In this document: in pieces, positions 18,305-26,984 of the stretch | Numbering within the stretch: position 1 is the stretch's first letter | Layout: each line of letters starts with the position of its first letter | Source of the DNA: Planctomycetota bacterium | Lineage (GTDB): Bacteria; Planctomycetota; B15-G4; SIAN01 | Reading direction: 5' to 3' | Length of the DNA: 64,000 nucleotides | Assembly: GCA_028289345.1 (NCBI GenBank) | Contig: JANQQL010000010.1 | Location: forward strand, 558,001-622,000 | Program-made: the position numbers and the translations under genes | Notes under the pieces: generated by a model | Databases searched by the model: none | What the model saw: only the letters and a program-made list of their open reading frames with translations | What the model was told of the DNA's origin: nothing

Positions 18305-21300
18305 ATGCTTCTCCTTTCGAACGTGGCCCTCTGGTCATTCTTGTTTCTCGCCGACTCCACCACAGCTTCCTCAGGAGACCCGCGACCGTGGATTCGTTAC
18401 CCGGCAATCTCCCCCGGCGGTGAGTCCATCGCCTTCTGCACCCAAGGAGATCTGTGGATCGTCAACGCGAACGGCGGCGTGGCTCGGCGGTTGACGAACA
18501 ATCCGGGTTACGAACGCTCGCCGGTGTGGTCACCGGATGGGTCGACCTTGGCCTTCGCAGCAGACTGGTATGGGAACTTCGACGTCTTCGTCATTGCCGA
18601 CGATGGTGGAGAAGCACAACGCTTGACCTTTCATTCCACGGGAGGGACCCCGGGCAGGCTAGACGCCCATCTTCCCGGAGACATCCCGACGGGGTTCACT
18701 CCGGACGGCGAACACGTTCTCTTCGCCAGTCGGCGCCACGACTTTCCCGAAGCACGGCTTGGGAACTCTTCGTTCGGGGAACTCTTGTCGATTCCGGTGA
18801 GGGGAGGGCGTCCACGGACCTTGCTCACGGTCCCGGCACACTCCGCAAGCATGCGCTCCGACGGAGGAGCGATCGTGTTCCACGACTACAAGGGCTACGA
18901 AGACCCGTTTCGCAAGCATCACACCTCCAGTTCCACCAGGGACCTCTGGATCTACGAGACGGAGACTCAGGCCTTCCGCAAACTGACCGGCTTTCCCGGT
19001 GATGATCGAGAGCCACGGTGGTCACCGAAGGAGCAGTGGGTGTATTTCCTTTCGGAGCAGAAAGAGCCCATGCCCCCCGAGACCGCCGCAGCACTCTCCC
19101 CTCCGTCCGTCGACCGAGATCCTCGACTCGCGCCTCGGCTGCAGAGCAGCTTCAACGTCTGGCGAGTGGATCCAGACACTCCCGAACGACAAGAGCAGAT
19201 CACCTTCCACCGTCAGCACCCGGTCCGATTCCTCAGCGTTTCTCGGACGGGAACCCTGTGCTACGGGTTTCACGGTTCAGTGTTCCTCGACGACGGAAGG
19301 CCGGAGACTCCTCCGAAACCAGTGACGATCCAACTTCCAAGAGCGCCGCATGCTCCCGCGATCGACGTTCCCGTGCAAGTCTCGGAATTCGCGGTGCGAC
19401 CGGATGAAACGGAAGTCGCGGTGATCGCCCGTGGGGAGATCCTGGTCGCCAATCTCGAAACAGGAACGACGCAACGACTCACGCGAACCCCAGGCCAGGA
19501 GCGCGGCCTCTCCTGGAGTGGAAAGCACCTCTACTACGCCAGTGAACGAGGTCGTTCATGGAACCTGTACCGAAGGTCACCGTCGTCGGGCGGAATGTTG
19601 TCCGTGTCCGAGGCTTCCCTCGAAGAACCGATCTTGGAAAGCGAGGACGACACCGACAGCCCTCTTTGTTCGCCCGACGGCCAGCGCCTGGCCTACTACC
19701 ACCACGGGGATGAACTGAGGGTGTTGGACCTGAAGACCCGAGCCCAACGCATCGTGGTCCCGGGAAGCATGAATTACTCCGATCAAGACGGTGCCTTACG
19801 CGCCGTTTGGTCTCCCGACAGCCAGTGGCTGGCCTTCCCCTACCTTGGACACTCTTCGGGAGTTCCAGAAGTCGGCATCGTTCACGTCGAATCGGGCGAG
19901 ATCACCAATCTGACGGAGAGCGGCTACTCCGACGGATCGCCGCGGTTCTCTCGCAACGGTGGCGCAGTGCTCTACAGCACGGAGCGATTCGGGCGACGCA
20001 ACCATGGAGGTTTCGGCGCGCAGCGTGACGTCGTGGCTCTCTTCCTCAACCAAGAATCCGCCGAGCTCGGCTGGACGGCTCCCTCGCAGAGTTCACTCCG
20101 AAAGCGGCACGGGGACACAGAAGTGGAAACCGAGGGATTGCACTGGCGTCGTCAACGAGTGACCGCATTTTCGAGCGACTTGTCGGACTACGAAATCAGC
20201 GCGGATCATCGATCCCTGCTTTGCAGCGCTCGAGCCACAGATCAGTGGGCGCTGTGGAGGCACGACCTTCGAGAAGGCGGCTCCGAACGCCTCCTTTCCT
20301 TGGCGGGCCCGGCACAGATCGAACTCGGCGAAGTGACTGGTCGCCCCTACCTCCTGCAAGGTGGAGAGGTGTTTCGAACCCGCCTCGAGTCCGATGACGG
20401 GAGCCTCTCGCCGGTTTCCCTGCCAACGGAGCTCGCCATCGACGAGTCAGCCGAACGACGAGCGATCTTTGACCACCTGTGGAGCGTCGTGCGACGTAAG
20501 TTCTACGACCCGGACCTCCATCAAGTGAACTGGGATCAGATGGGCGAGTCCTATCGGGCGTTCCTTCCCAGCATCACCAATGGCTACGACTTCTGCGACT
20601 TGGTGTCGGAACTGGTCGGGGAACTGAACTGCTCCCACCTAGGATGCCGCTTCGAGCCGACGCGTCCCGCAGGCGACGAAACCGCGGCCCTGGGTCTTCT
20701 GTTCGACCCACACCACGACGGCCCGGGACTGAGAATCGCGGAGGTCCTCGCCGGGGGACCGGCGGATCGATCCGACTCCGGTCTCTGGGCCGGGTTGACC
20801 GTGACCCACCTTGATGGTGTGGAACTCGGTCCAAGCGTCAATCACTGGCAGCTGCTCAACCGAAAGAACAAACAGAGCTTTCGGCTTCAAGTCTCGAACC
20901 CCTCTTCCCAAGCGTCGTGGGAAGAGACCGTCGAGTCCATCTCTGTGCGCGAGGAGAACCGCCTGCTCTACGAGCGCTGGGTGGAACGATGCCGCCGCGA
21001 CTGCGAGGAGCTGTCCGACGGTCGCATTGGCTATGTCCACATCCAGTGGATGAGTGACTCAGGGTTTCGGCGGGTCTACTCCGAGGTCCTGGGTCGCCAT
21101 CACGAGAAGGAAGCTCTGGTTCTTGATACCCGGTTCAACGGCGGCGGCTGGCTCCACGATGATCTGGTGACGTTCCTCGGAGGAAATCAATACACCACCT
21201 ACGTGGGACGCAACCATCCCCCCGGCTTCCTGGGGAACGACCCGATGAGCAAGTGGACCAAGCCTGTTGTGGTGCTGCAGAACGAAGGCAACTACAGCAA

Positions 21301-21586
21301 CGGACACAGCTTTCCACGGGCGTTTCACGCCAACGCTTTGGGAAAACTCGTGGGTGCTCCGGTTCCCGGGACCTCGACCACGGTCTGGATCGAGAACCAG
21401 GTCAATCCCGACATCGTGTCCAGCGTCGCCCAGATCGGTTTCCTCGATCAGAACGGACAGTTCCTCGAGAATCAGCAACTCGAGCCCGACGTCTTGGTTC
21501 TCAACTCTCCGGAAGAGATCACCCGCGGCGAAGACCCGCAACTGGAAACCGCCGTCAGCCTCTTGCTCGAGGAGCTCGATGAGTGA
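18305..21586 (+). CDS. Secreted tricorn protease homologue (S41 family)
   Basis: A 1093-residue tricorn-type serine protease. Start ATG 18305 has AGGAG eight bases upstream and opens a short signal peptide (MLLLSNVALWSFLFLADS), so the enzyme acts outside the cytoplasm, unlike archaeal tricorn. Residues about 30-330 form the six-bladed TolB-like propeller (SPDGSTLAFAADWYGNFDVF), about 345-600 the second propeller, then a helical C1 domain, a PDZ domain (about 800-870) and the catalytic C2 domain. The tetrad is readable: Ser777-His778 (ELNCSH), Ser998 (NYSNGH) and Glu1055 (FLENQ), with spacing almost as in Thermoplasma tricorn (745/746, 965, 1023). Asn999 replaces the Asp966 of that enzyme. It probably degrades peptides in the periplasm. 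Confidence 0.92.
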   Translation: MLLLSNVALWSFLFLADSTTASSGDPRPWIRYPAISPGGESIAFCTQGDLWIVNANGGVARRLTNNPGYERSPVWSPDGSTLAFAADWYGNFDVFVIADDGGEAQRLTFHSTGGTPGRLDAHLPGDIPTGFTPDGEHVLFASRRHDFPEARLGNSSFGELLSIPVRGGRPRTLLTVPAHSASMRSDGGAIVFHDYKGYEDPFRKHHTSSSTRDLWIYETETQAFRKLTGFPGDDREPRWSPKEQWVYFLSEQKEPMPPETAAALSPPSVDRDPRLAPRLQSSFNVWRVDPDTPERQEQITFHRQHPVRFLSVSRTGTLCYGFHGSVFLDDGRPETPPKPVTIQLPRAPHAPAIDVPVQVSEFAVRPDETEVAVIARGEILVANLETGTTQRLTRTPGQERGLSWSGKHLYYASERGRSWNLYRRSPSSGGMLSVSEASLEEPILESEDDTDSPLCSPDGQRLAYYHHGDELRVLDLKTRAQRIVVPGSMNYSDQDGALRAVWSPDSQWLAFPYLGHSSGVPEVGIVHVESGEITNLTESGYSDGSPRFSRNGGAVLYSTERFGRRNHGGFGAQRDVVALFLNQESAELGWTAPSQSSLRKRHGDTEVETEGLHWRRQRVTAFSSDLSDYEISADHRSLLCSARATDQWALWRHDLREGGSERLLSLAGPAQIELGEVTGRPYLLQGGEVFRTRLESDDGSLSPVSLPTELAIDESAERRAIFDHLWSVVRRKFYDPDLHQVNWDQMGESYRAFLPSITNGYDFCDLVSELVGELNCSHLGCRFEPTRPAGDETAALGLLFDPHHDGPGLRIAEVLAGGPADRSDSGLWAGLTVTHLDGVELGPSVNHWQLLNRKNKQSFRLQVSNPSSQASWEETVESISVREENRLLYERWVERCRRDCEELSDGRIGYVHIQWMSDSGFRRVYSEVLGRHHEKEALVLDTRFNGGGWLHDDLVTFLGGNQYTTYVGRNHPPGFLGNDPMSKWTKPVVVLQNEGNYSNGHSFPRAFHANALGKLVGAPVPGTSTTVWIENQVNPDIVSSVAQIGFLDQNGQFLENQQLEPDVLVLNSPEEITRGEDPQLETAVSLLLEELDE

Positions 21587-21649
21587 GAACGAGGGAGCGC
21601 CGCCCGTCTCTGAGCGGTGATTCTCTTCGAACTGACCGACCGTCCACCG

Positions 21650-23320
21650 TCACCGCTTGCTTCGCGATCGCACCCCTGTCTCCGCTCCGTCGACGTCGCC
21701 GTAGATCTCGCGGTGCTCTTCCATCGCCTGGGCGATCCAGGCCGGAGTCGAACCGAGTCGAAGAGAGAGCTGCGCTTCGTACAACGAGGCCGGACGAACC
21801 GGGACTCCTTGACTCAGCACCGCTCCGGCGTTCTTGAAGGTCACGCTGGCTCCGTGGTAGCCAATGATGTCCGGGCCAACAATGGTGGCCCGGGCGGGAT
21901 AGTCCCCGCTCCCCTGGATCCCCCAAAAATTGTAGGTCCCCACCGATGCCCCCACGTTCTTGTAGTTCCAGAACACCGCGCCATCGAGGTGATTGGGAAG
22001 GTTCGAATAGTGGGATCCGTGACTGCTCAGGAAGCGAAACACGCAGTGATCCACGAGACTGACGCGTACCGTGCTTCCGTGAAAATCCACCCCACGAACC
22101 TTCGGAGCATTGGTTCGCCAGCTCACGCAAGCCGTGGCATTGTTGAGAGAAGGGCCGTGCCAGACAGCGGACTTGATCTCGCTCAAGCCATCGAGGCAAC
22201 GCGCGCTTCCGTAGGCGAATCCGCCCCAGTTGTGACCGGGGTTGCCTTCGTAACTGTTGTTCAGCGCGGAGCAAGCGATCGAACGCCCGAAGCTCCAAGG
22301 ACTACTAATGTTGGAGAACGTGCACCTCCGGATCCAAGAGTTGTAGCCGCGCAGCACGAGGATCATTTTGAAGCTATCGTCGTGGTACCAAGGCCCCAAA
22401 CTTCCGAACGGCTGGTGGTGCTGAAACGCCTGAGTGTAGTTGCCGGCAAAGTGGATGTCTTCGAATCCGATGTGATTGATCGCGTTCGACTTCTTCAACA
22501 CGAAACCATTGAATGAGTCGATCTTGACCGTGAGCGGAGCATGAAATCGGATTCGGTTTCCTTCCGAGATCGCCTGGATTCGACGCATCTCGTTGATGGT
22601 CACGCCGTGGTTGTTGATGTTGGACCAGTTGGATCGAGTGCGTCTCCCCTCCAAGAATCGGTCGTTGAGCCACGGCGCGTTCTCGAGGTTAAGGAGCACG
22701 AAATCCCCCTCGGCAAGTCCGGACACGTGGGAGACCGTGACTTCTCGGTCCCCCGGCTCGCTGTCGGAGATCACGTCGAAACGGGTGCCGCTGCCCCAGG
22801 TCCGGAACACAAACATCGCCTCCGGAGTGGAACTCCCGGGCTTGGGATAAAGCGGGTAACGCATGAAGAGTTTGGTCATGCGCTTCCCCGACCGGGTCCC
22901 GCGCAGCACGATGTTGGACTTGTGCAGCACTTCGATCGGATCGGTTTGGAGATCCTTCTCGTTGATGCGGAAAGTTCCGAGGGGAAACTGCACGACCCCG
23001 CCCCCGGCCTCGGCAGCCGCGTGAATCGCCGATTCAATTGCCTCGCGGTCGGATTCCCCGTCGTCGGGCACCGCACCGAACTCAGTGACGGGGAAGGTGC
23101 GCAAACCCAGGGAGTCCGTGTCCGGAATCCCTTCGGCCCCGAACCCATACCCCGCGTAAGAGAAGTCGGCGAGCTCAGGAACACCCTTCGTCAGGGTGGC
23201 CTGCACCTGAGCGTCGACGTGCACGGAGGAGCACCACAGAAAAGTCAGGGCAGCCACCAGTCGCCGGGTTGCTGGTTGAGCCAAAGGCGAAAACGTGAGG
23301 GAGAGACTCGGTCGCGTCAT
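21650..23320 (-). CDS. Exported pectate-lyase-like beta-helix protein
   Basis: A 556-residue protein. ATG 23320 gives MTRPSLSLTFSPLAQPATRR and a hydrophobic core LVAALTFLWCSS with an end near VDAQ, a long but plausible signal peptide; ATG 23341 is possible. The mature start has the hallmark of the pectate-lyase-superfamily-3 / GH28-type N-terminal motif: FGAVPDDGESDREAIESAI, then AAEAGGGVVQFPLGTFRI. The middle is a right-handed parallel beta-helix with stacked Asn and His (NHIGFEDIHFAGNY, SWIRRCTFSNISS, SLVDHCVFRFLSSHGSHYSN). It is likely a polysaccharide lyase or glycoside hydrolase acting outside the cell; catalytic residues cannot be fixed by eye. The gene is convergent with tricorn. Confidence 0.8.
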   Translation of the reverse strand: MTRPSLSLTFSPLAQPATRRLVAALTFLWCSSVHVDAQVQATLTKGVPELADFSYAGYGFGAEGIPDTDSLGLRTFPVTEFGAVPDDGESDREAIESAIHAAAEAGGGVVQFPLGTFRINEKDLQTDPIEVLHKSNIVLRGTRSGKRMTKLFMRYPLYPKPGSSTPEAMFVFRTWGSGTRFDVISDSEPGDREVTVSHVSGLAEGDFVLLNLENAPWLNDRFLEGRRTRSNWSNINNHGVTINEMRRIQAISEGNRIRFHAPLTVKIDSFNGFVLKKSNAINHIGFEDIHFAGNYTQAFQHHQPFGSLGPWYHDDSFKMILVLRGYNSWIRRCTFSNISSPWSFGRSIACSALNNSYEGNPGHNWGGFAYGSARCLDGLSEIKSAVWHGPSLNNATACVSWRTNAPKVRGVDFHGSTVRVSLVDHCVFRFLSSHGSHYSNLPNHLDGAVFWNYKNVGASVGTYNFWGIQGSGDYPARATIVGPDIIGYHGASVTFKNAGAVLSQGVPVRPASLYEAQLSLRLGSTPAWIAQAMEEHREIYGDVDGAETGVRSRSKR

Positions 23321-23793
23321 GGGTCGTCGTTGTCCGCTCATCCGTGAGAGTTGAGGCAATCATGAAGCTTGCAGTCGGCGAAGGTCGCGCCACCGCACTC
23401 ATCCTTGGACGAATGCTAGCAGGCCGGAAGTTCCTCGGTTGTCATCCCCCCTCGGCAGACACGAAATCTTCCGCAGGCGCCCCTTTTCCTGGGTGACAGA
23501 TGGCGGGAGCTGTGCTTCTGACGTCTCCCCTCGGGGGCAACAGCCCACGCCACGGGCCGCTCGGCCTCCCAGGGTCATCTCGGCGGCGGACCTGCGGGCC
23601 CCCTTCCATTCCGTGGTGGAAGGCCGCGACCGACCGGACCAAGGCAACCATCGCGGGGCCCCTTCCCGATGCCAGGTGGCGTGCGAGTGTTCGGTGGTTT
23701 CGAGGGCAACGAAGCCAAGCTCGGTGGCTGGGATTGGACCGAGCGCGGGACGATCCTCGGAGGAGGAGCCGCAACACCGGCCCTGCGCTTTTC
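23321..23793. other. 473-bp gap between minus-strand genes, containing a gene remnant
   Basis: The region upstream of the beta-helix gene and downstream of the metalloprotease has no intact gene. Its last about 140 bp carry a plus-strand beta-helix-protein fragment (separate entry). The remainder shows no other feature I can support, apart from probable promoter sequence for the gene starting at 23320. Confidence 0.6.
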
Positions 23794-23796
23794 TTA
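23660..23796 (+). pseudogene. Fragment of a beta-helix surface protein gene
   Basis: In plus-strand frame, about 45 codons read PFPMPGGVRVFGGFEGNEAK, then LGGWDWTERGTILGGG. This is the very characteristic F-x-MP-x-GVxVxGGFxGxE...RDWxxNxTILxGx block found near the N-terminus of large right-handed beta-helix (polymorphic outer-membrane-like) proteins. Upstream codons do not continue the family pattern (normally VWVAAGTY...), and downstream the frame runs into the antisense of the metalloprotease gene. It is probably the relic of a decayed or truncated gene, with the breakpoint at the end of the metalloprotease ORF. A chance match is possible because it is short. Confidence 0.5.
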
Positions 23797-25557
23797 CGGG
23801 ACCACCAGCTCCACCGCATTGCTAGCAGCGAACCCCTCGGGGCCACCGGCATCCTGGATCCAGTACTGGAACACCACGGTCAGCCCCGAGGCGATTCCTC
23901 CGAGCCACGGGCCGCTGGCTGACACAGCTCCCGCCGCACTCGTCGTCGTCACAATGATGTTGCCGTTGTTGACATCCGGAACAAAGGTGCCACCTTTGAA
24001 AGGCACCGAGAGAGTGCCGAGGCCGACGGCGAGAGCTGCCGGAGCATTTCCCACGGCACCCGTCAGTTGCAACGACATCCCATTTCCGGAGCACGCGAAT
24101 CCGGAACCTTGCAGCATTGGAAAGCCGTTCGTGCCCACCAACGCCGATCCCAAGTCGGCAAAGTCGTCGGTCAGCGGAAGGTCCGCCATCAAGTCGTATT
24201 CTCCGAGGCTTCCGTAGTCGGAGTTCACTCCGGGGTTGCCGACGCCTTCCACCGAAAGGTAGTAGGTACCCGCCGACACGTTGGTGGAAAGGTTGGCGGT
24301 CACGTTTCCGGCGGGATTGGAGGAGTCCATGAGGACGCCACTGGCGTCATACAACTCCAGGGACAAGTCCAAGTTGGGACGCTCGACGGTCGGCGCGACG
24401 GTCGCTGACAGTGGGCCGCCCGCACAAACAAGGCGAAACACGTCGACGTCGTTTCTGTCGTGAATCAATCCGGTCCTCTGACCGACGGCAGGGTCTGGAC
24501 ACTCGAAAACCAACGGCGTGGCATCGAAGAAAGTGTCCCCGTGATCGTCCTGCTTGAAGGTCACCCCATTGGAAGAGCTGGTGATGATTTCGACGTCATC
24601 CTGGCTCGACGTGGCGCCGGCATAGTCTCCGTTGCTCCACTGCACCAGGTTCTTGCCGAATGGCGCTCCCATAATCGGCCCCCAGCTCATGGTGCCAGAG
24701 CCCGTTCCCGGATGGTACGTCGAGCTATTCAATCCATCATGACGCAGGCCGAAGGCATGTCCCACCTCGTGGCTCGCGGTCATCGATCCATTGTTGTCCC
24801 CCTTGTTGAAGGCGAACACCGGATTGTCGATCGAGTCGTTGAAGGAATTCAGGAACGCGACCCCGCCAATGCCATTGCCGAATCCATCGGTCGCCTGGGT
24901 CATCACACAGCGCACGCCCCAGGTGGAATCGCCGCCCCCACTGTTCGTCAGCGCGTCCAGCGACGGCTCTTCCGTGGTGACGTCCACTTCAAACGGGGCG
25001 AAGTCTTCCGCGACATAGCGCCACTGATTGATGATGGTTTGGAGCTCGGAGTCGCTGAACGACGAGGCGCTCCCCGAAGTGTTGAACGGGGGAAACTGAA
25101 TGTCGTGGCCCCAGGAGTTGTTGACCGAGTGGTGACCGTCGAAGTCCAGGTAGATCACATGGTCCGCCCCCGGACGGCTGTGAAGCTGAAACGCTTGGCT
25201 CAAGGGAATCGTCCCTTCTGCCACCGTGGACTCGCCGGAGTCACCGTCCACGAACCACGGATCGACATAGATGACTCTTCCGGAAGCGTCGATCCAGACC
25301 GAATCGTCTTCTTGGAGCAGCTCGACCAACTCGTCACGGGTCATCGAGTTTCGTGCAGCAATCCGCGAGAGATCCGCCGCGCGTTCTTCGAGAGCGGCGG
25401 CGCCACGAAACGCGCCAGGAGGAGCGAATGGGTCCGCGACGGCACCCAGCTGCGCCCCCGCCATCGGTACTGCGAGAGGGAGGACCAGGAGGCCTAGTCC
25501 TACGGGCAACGAGCGCGTGAACAACCAATGAGCAGAAGATCGACCGTGACGCGCCAT
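23794..25557 (-). CDS. Secreted zinc metalloprotease (metzincin) with pre-peptidase and beta C-terminal domains
   Basis: A 587-residue exported protease. ATG 25557 has GGGAGG upstream and a signal peptide (FTRSLPVGLGLLVLPLAV, AGA-Q). The propeptide (about 40-115) precedes YLDFDGHHSVNNSWG. The zinc motif is HEVGHAFGLRH (His263, Glu264, His267, His273) and the Met-turn is in TMSWGPIMG, so all metzincin ligands are present. A bacterial pre-peptidase C-terminal (PPC) domain follows at about 365-460 (DVDVFRLVCAGG, LELYDASG, GTYYLSVEG). The last about 110 residues (GFACSGNGMSLQL to SNAVELVV) are the beta domain shared with four other proteins here. It probably digests extracellular protein. The gene follows the YadA-repeat genes on the same strand, 241 bp away. 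Confidence 0.88.
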   Translation of the reverse strand: MARHGRSSAHWLFTRSLPVGLGLLVLPLAVPMAGAQLGAVADPFAPPGAFRGAAALEERAADLSRIAARNSMTRDELVELLQEDDSVWIDASGRVIYVDPWFVDGDSGESTVAEGTIPLSQAFQLHSRPGADHVIYLDFDGHHSVNNSWGHDIQFPPFNTSGSASSFSDSELQTIINQWRYVAEDFAPFEVDVTTEEPSLDALTNSGGGDSTWGVRCVMTQATDGFGNGIGGVAFLNSFNDSIDNPVFAFNKGDNNGSMTASHEVGHAFGLRHDGLNSSTYHPGTGSGTMSWGPIMGAPFGKNLVQWSNGDYAGATSSQDDVEIITSSSNGVTFKQDDHGDTFFDATPLVFECPDPAVGQRTGLIHDRNDVDVFRLVCAGGPLSATVAPTVERPNLDLSLELYDASGVLMDSSNPAGNVTANLSTNVSAGTYYLSVEGVGNPGVNSDYGSLGEYDLMADLPLTDDFADLGSALVGTNGFPMLQGSGFACSGNGMSLQLTGAVGNAPAALAVGLGTLSVPFKGGTFVPDVNNGNIIVTTTSAAGAVSASGPWLGGIASGLTVVFQYWIQDAGGPEGFAASNAVELVVP

Positions 25558-25675
25558 GGATGGTGCCTCCCTCGAGAGTCAAGAGCCCGGGTGCGAAATG
25601 CAGGAGCTCGCGATCCTAGGAGCGGAACGCGGCAGATACCACCGCATGACACGTCTCCTGGTCCCACGACCGACA

Positions 25676-25692
25676 CGCGGGAACCTCCCGCG
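25676..25692. repeat. Short perfect inverted repeat in the 25558-25798 gap
   Basis: CGCGGGA-acc-TCCCGCG is a perfect 7-bp stem with a 3-base loop. On the plus strand it is followed by a pyrimidine-rich tail (CTCTTCCCTTTC), as in a terminator, but no plus-strand gene ends here. On the minus strand the tail is A-rich. The function is unclear. Confidence 0.35.
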
Positions 25693-25798
25693 GGCTCTTC
25701 CCTTTCTTTCGCACCCGGCGTCTTCAGAGGTCGGCCGTTTCCCGACGGAATCCAGAGCCGGTCCCGATTCCCTCGAGCGCACGAAACCTCTGCGACCG

Positions 25799-26944
25799 TC
25801 ACTCCGTTTCGAAGAGGGAGCCCGCTCGCCAGTCGTCCGGACCCGACGACTCGCGCATCCGGCCACCGCTGACCGAGGCGTTGAGGCCACTGGCGATGTT
25901 GTCAATCCCGCCGCTGACGGAGGACGAGGTCCCGCTGGCGGTGTTTTGCTGTCCCCCGCTGACCGCCGCCGCCTGTCCACTGGCGAGATTGTCCATGCCA
26001 CCGCTAACCGCTCCATAGGAACCGGTCACCGTGTTCCACCGCCCGCCGCTGATGGTTCCGGCATGGGCAAGGGCGGAAACGGTGTTCTCGGCCCCACCGG
26101 TCACCGAGGAACCACTTCCCCCGGCCTGATTGGTGTACCCACCGCTCACGGAGGACACCACTCCCGTCGCTTGGTTGGCTTTTCCTCCACTCACCGAGGC
26201 GCCCAGGCCCATGGCAACATTGTCCTCGCCTCCACTGACCGACGAGTACGAACCACAGGAAGTGTTGTCCGATCCGCCAGACACCGAGGACATGAGTCCA
26301 CTCGAAGAACCGCGGGCACCACCACTGATGGAGCTGTAATCGCCGCTCGCCACGTTCGCAGAACCTCCGCTTGTCGAGGCCCATCGTCCGCTGGCGATGT
26401 TCGACCGCCCACCGCTGACTGAGGAGAAATCGCCGGCTGCCGTGTTGTAGGCTCCTCCACTGACCGAGGAACGCGAGCTGGCAGCGGTGTTTCGATACCC
26501 GCCGCTCACCGACGAACGCGCCCCGCTTGCCGTGTTGGCTCGCCCTCCACTGACGGAGGCGAAAGTGCCGGTGAGATTGTTCTCTTCCCCGACGACGAGG
26601 CCACCCCAACTCGTGTACGTGTTCCTACGGCCGCCGACGATGTTATGGGAGCCGGTTCGCTCGTCGCCCGCGGGATTGCCAAACTCGTTGTATCCCACGA
26701 TGAAGTTCCCCAGACCGTTCTTGGTATTGGTCGCCCCAAGACCGTTGACCACTTGGAGGTTGATTCCGGTAATCCTCAGAGTTTCGAGAGTACCGCCCTG
26801 ACCATCGGAGATCTCGACCAGCTCCATGTGTTGCAAGATCCGTCTCCATTCGGGATTGAAGGGAATTGCTTCTTGGGCACCGGCCGCTTCACTCAGAGAC
26901 AAGAGGCTTGCGGCAAAGAAGACCATCGTGGCGCGGGGATTCAT
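25799..26944 (-). CDS. Exported YadA-head-repeat (Hep_Hag-like) protein, copy 1
   Basis: A 381-residue protein. ATG 26944 has GGAG upstream and a signal peptide (MNPRATMVFFAASLLSLSEA, AGA-Q). An N-terminal cap of about 90 residues (FNPEWRRILQHMELVEISDG, LRITGINLQVVNG, GNFIVGYNEFGNPAGDERTG) is followed by about 15 units of 15 residues with consensus SVSGGxxNxASGxxS, then a short cap (PDDWRAGSLFETE). The units are those of the left-handed beta-roll head of trimeric autotransporter adhesins, but there is no coiled-coil stalk and no YadA membrane anchor. It is therefore probably a free or non-covalently bound trimer on the surface (inference). Cys occurs once in the repeats. It lies 40 bp downstream of its paralogue and is probably cotranscribed. 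Confidence 0.85.
   Translation of the reverse strand: MNPRATMVFFAASLLSLSEAAGAQEAIPFNPEWRRILQHMELVEISDGQGGTLETLRITGINLQVVNGLGATNTKNGLGNFIVGYNEFGNPAGDERTGSHNIVGGRRNTYTSWGGLVVGEENNLTGTFASVSGGRANTASGARSSVSGGYRNTAASSRSSVSGGAYNTAAGDFSSVSGGRSNIASGRWASTSGGSANVASGDYSSISGGARGSSSGLMSSVSGGSDNTSCGSYSSVSGGEDNVAMGLGASVSGGKANQATGVVSSVSGGYTNQAGGSGSSVTGGAENTVSALAHAGTISGGRWNTVTGSYGAVSGGMDNLASGQAAAVSGGQQNTASGTSSSVSGGIDNIASGLNASVSGGRMRESSGPDDWRAGSLFETE
25830..26590 (-). repeat. Array of 45-bp coding repeats (YadA-head units)
   Basis: About fifteen consecutive 45-bp units encode SVSGGxxNxASGxxS. The DNA is degenerate between units (codon choice differs) while the protein pattern is strict, which indicates old repeats kept by selection rather than a recent slippage array. 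Confidence 0.85.
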
Positions 26945-26984
26945 CGGGTGCTCCGTTCCGTGCTTGGAAACCAGACGGGTCTCA

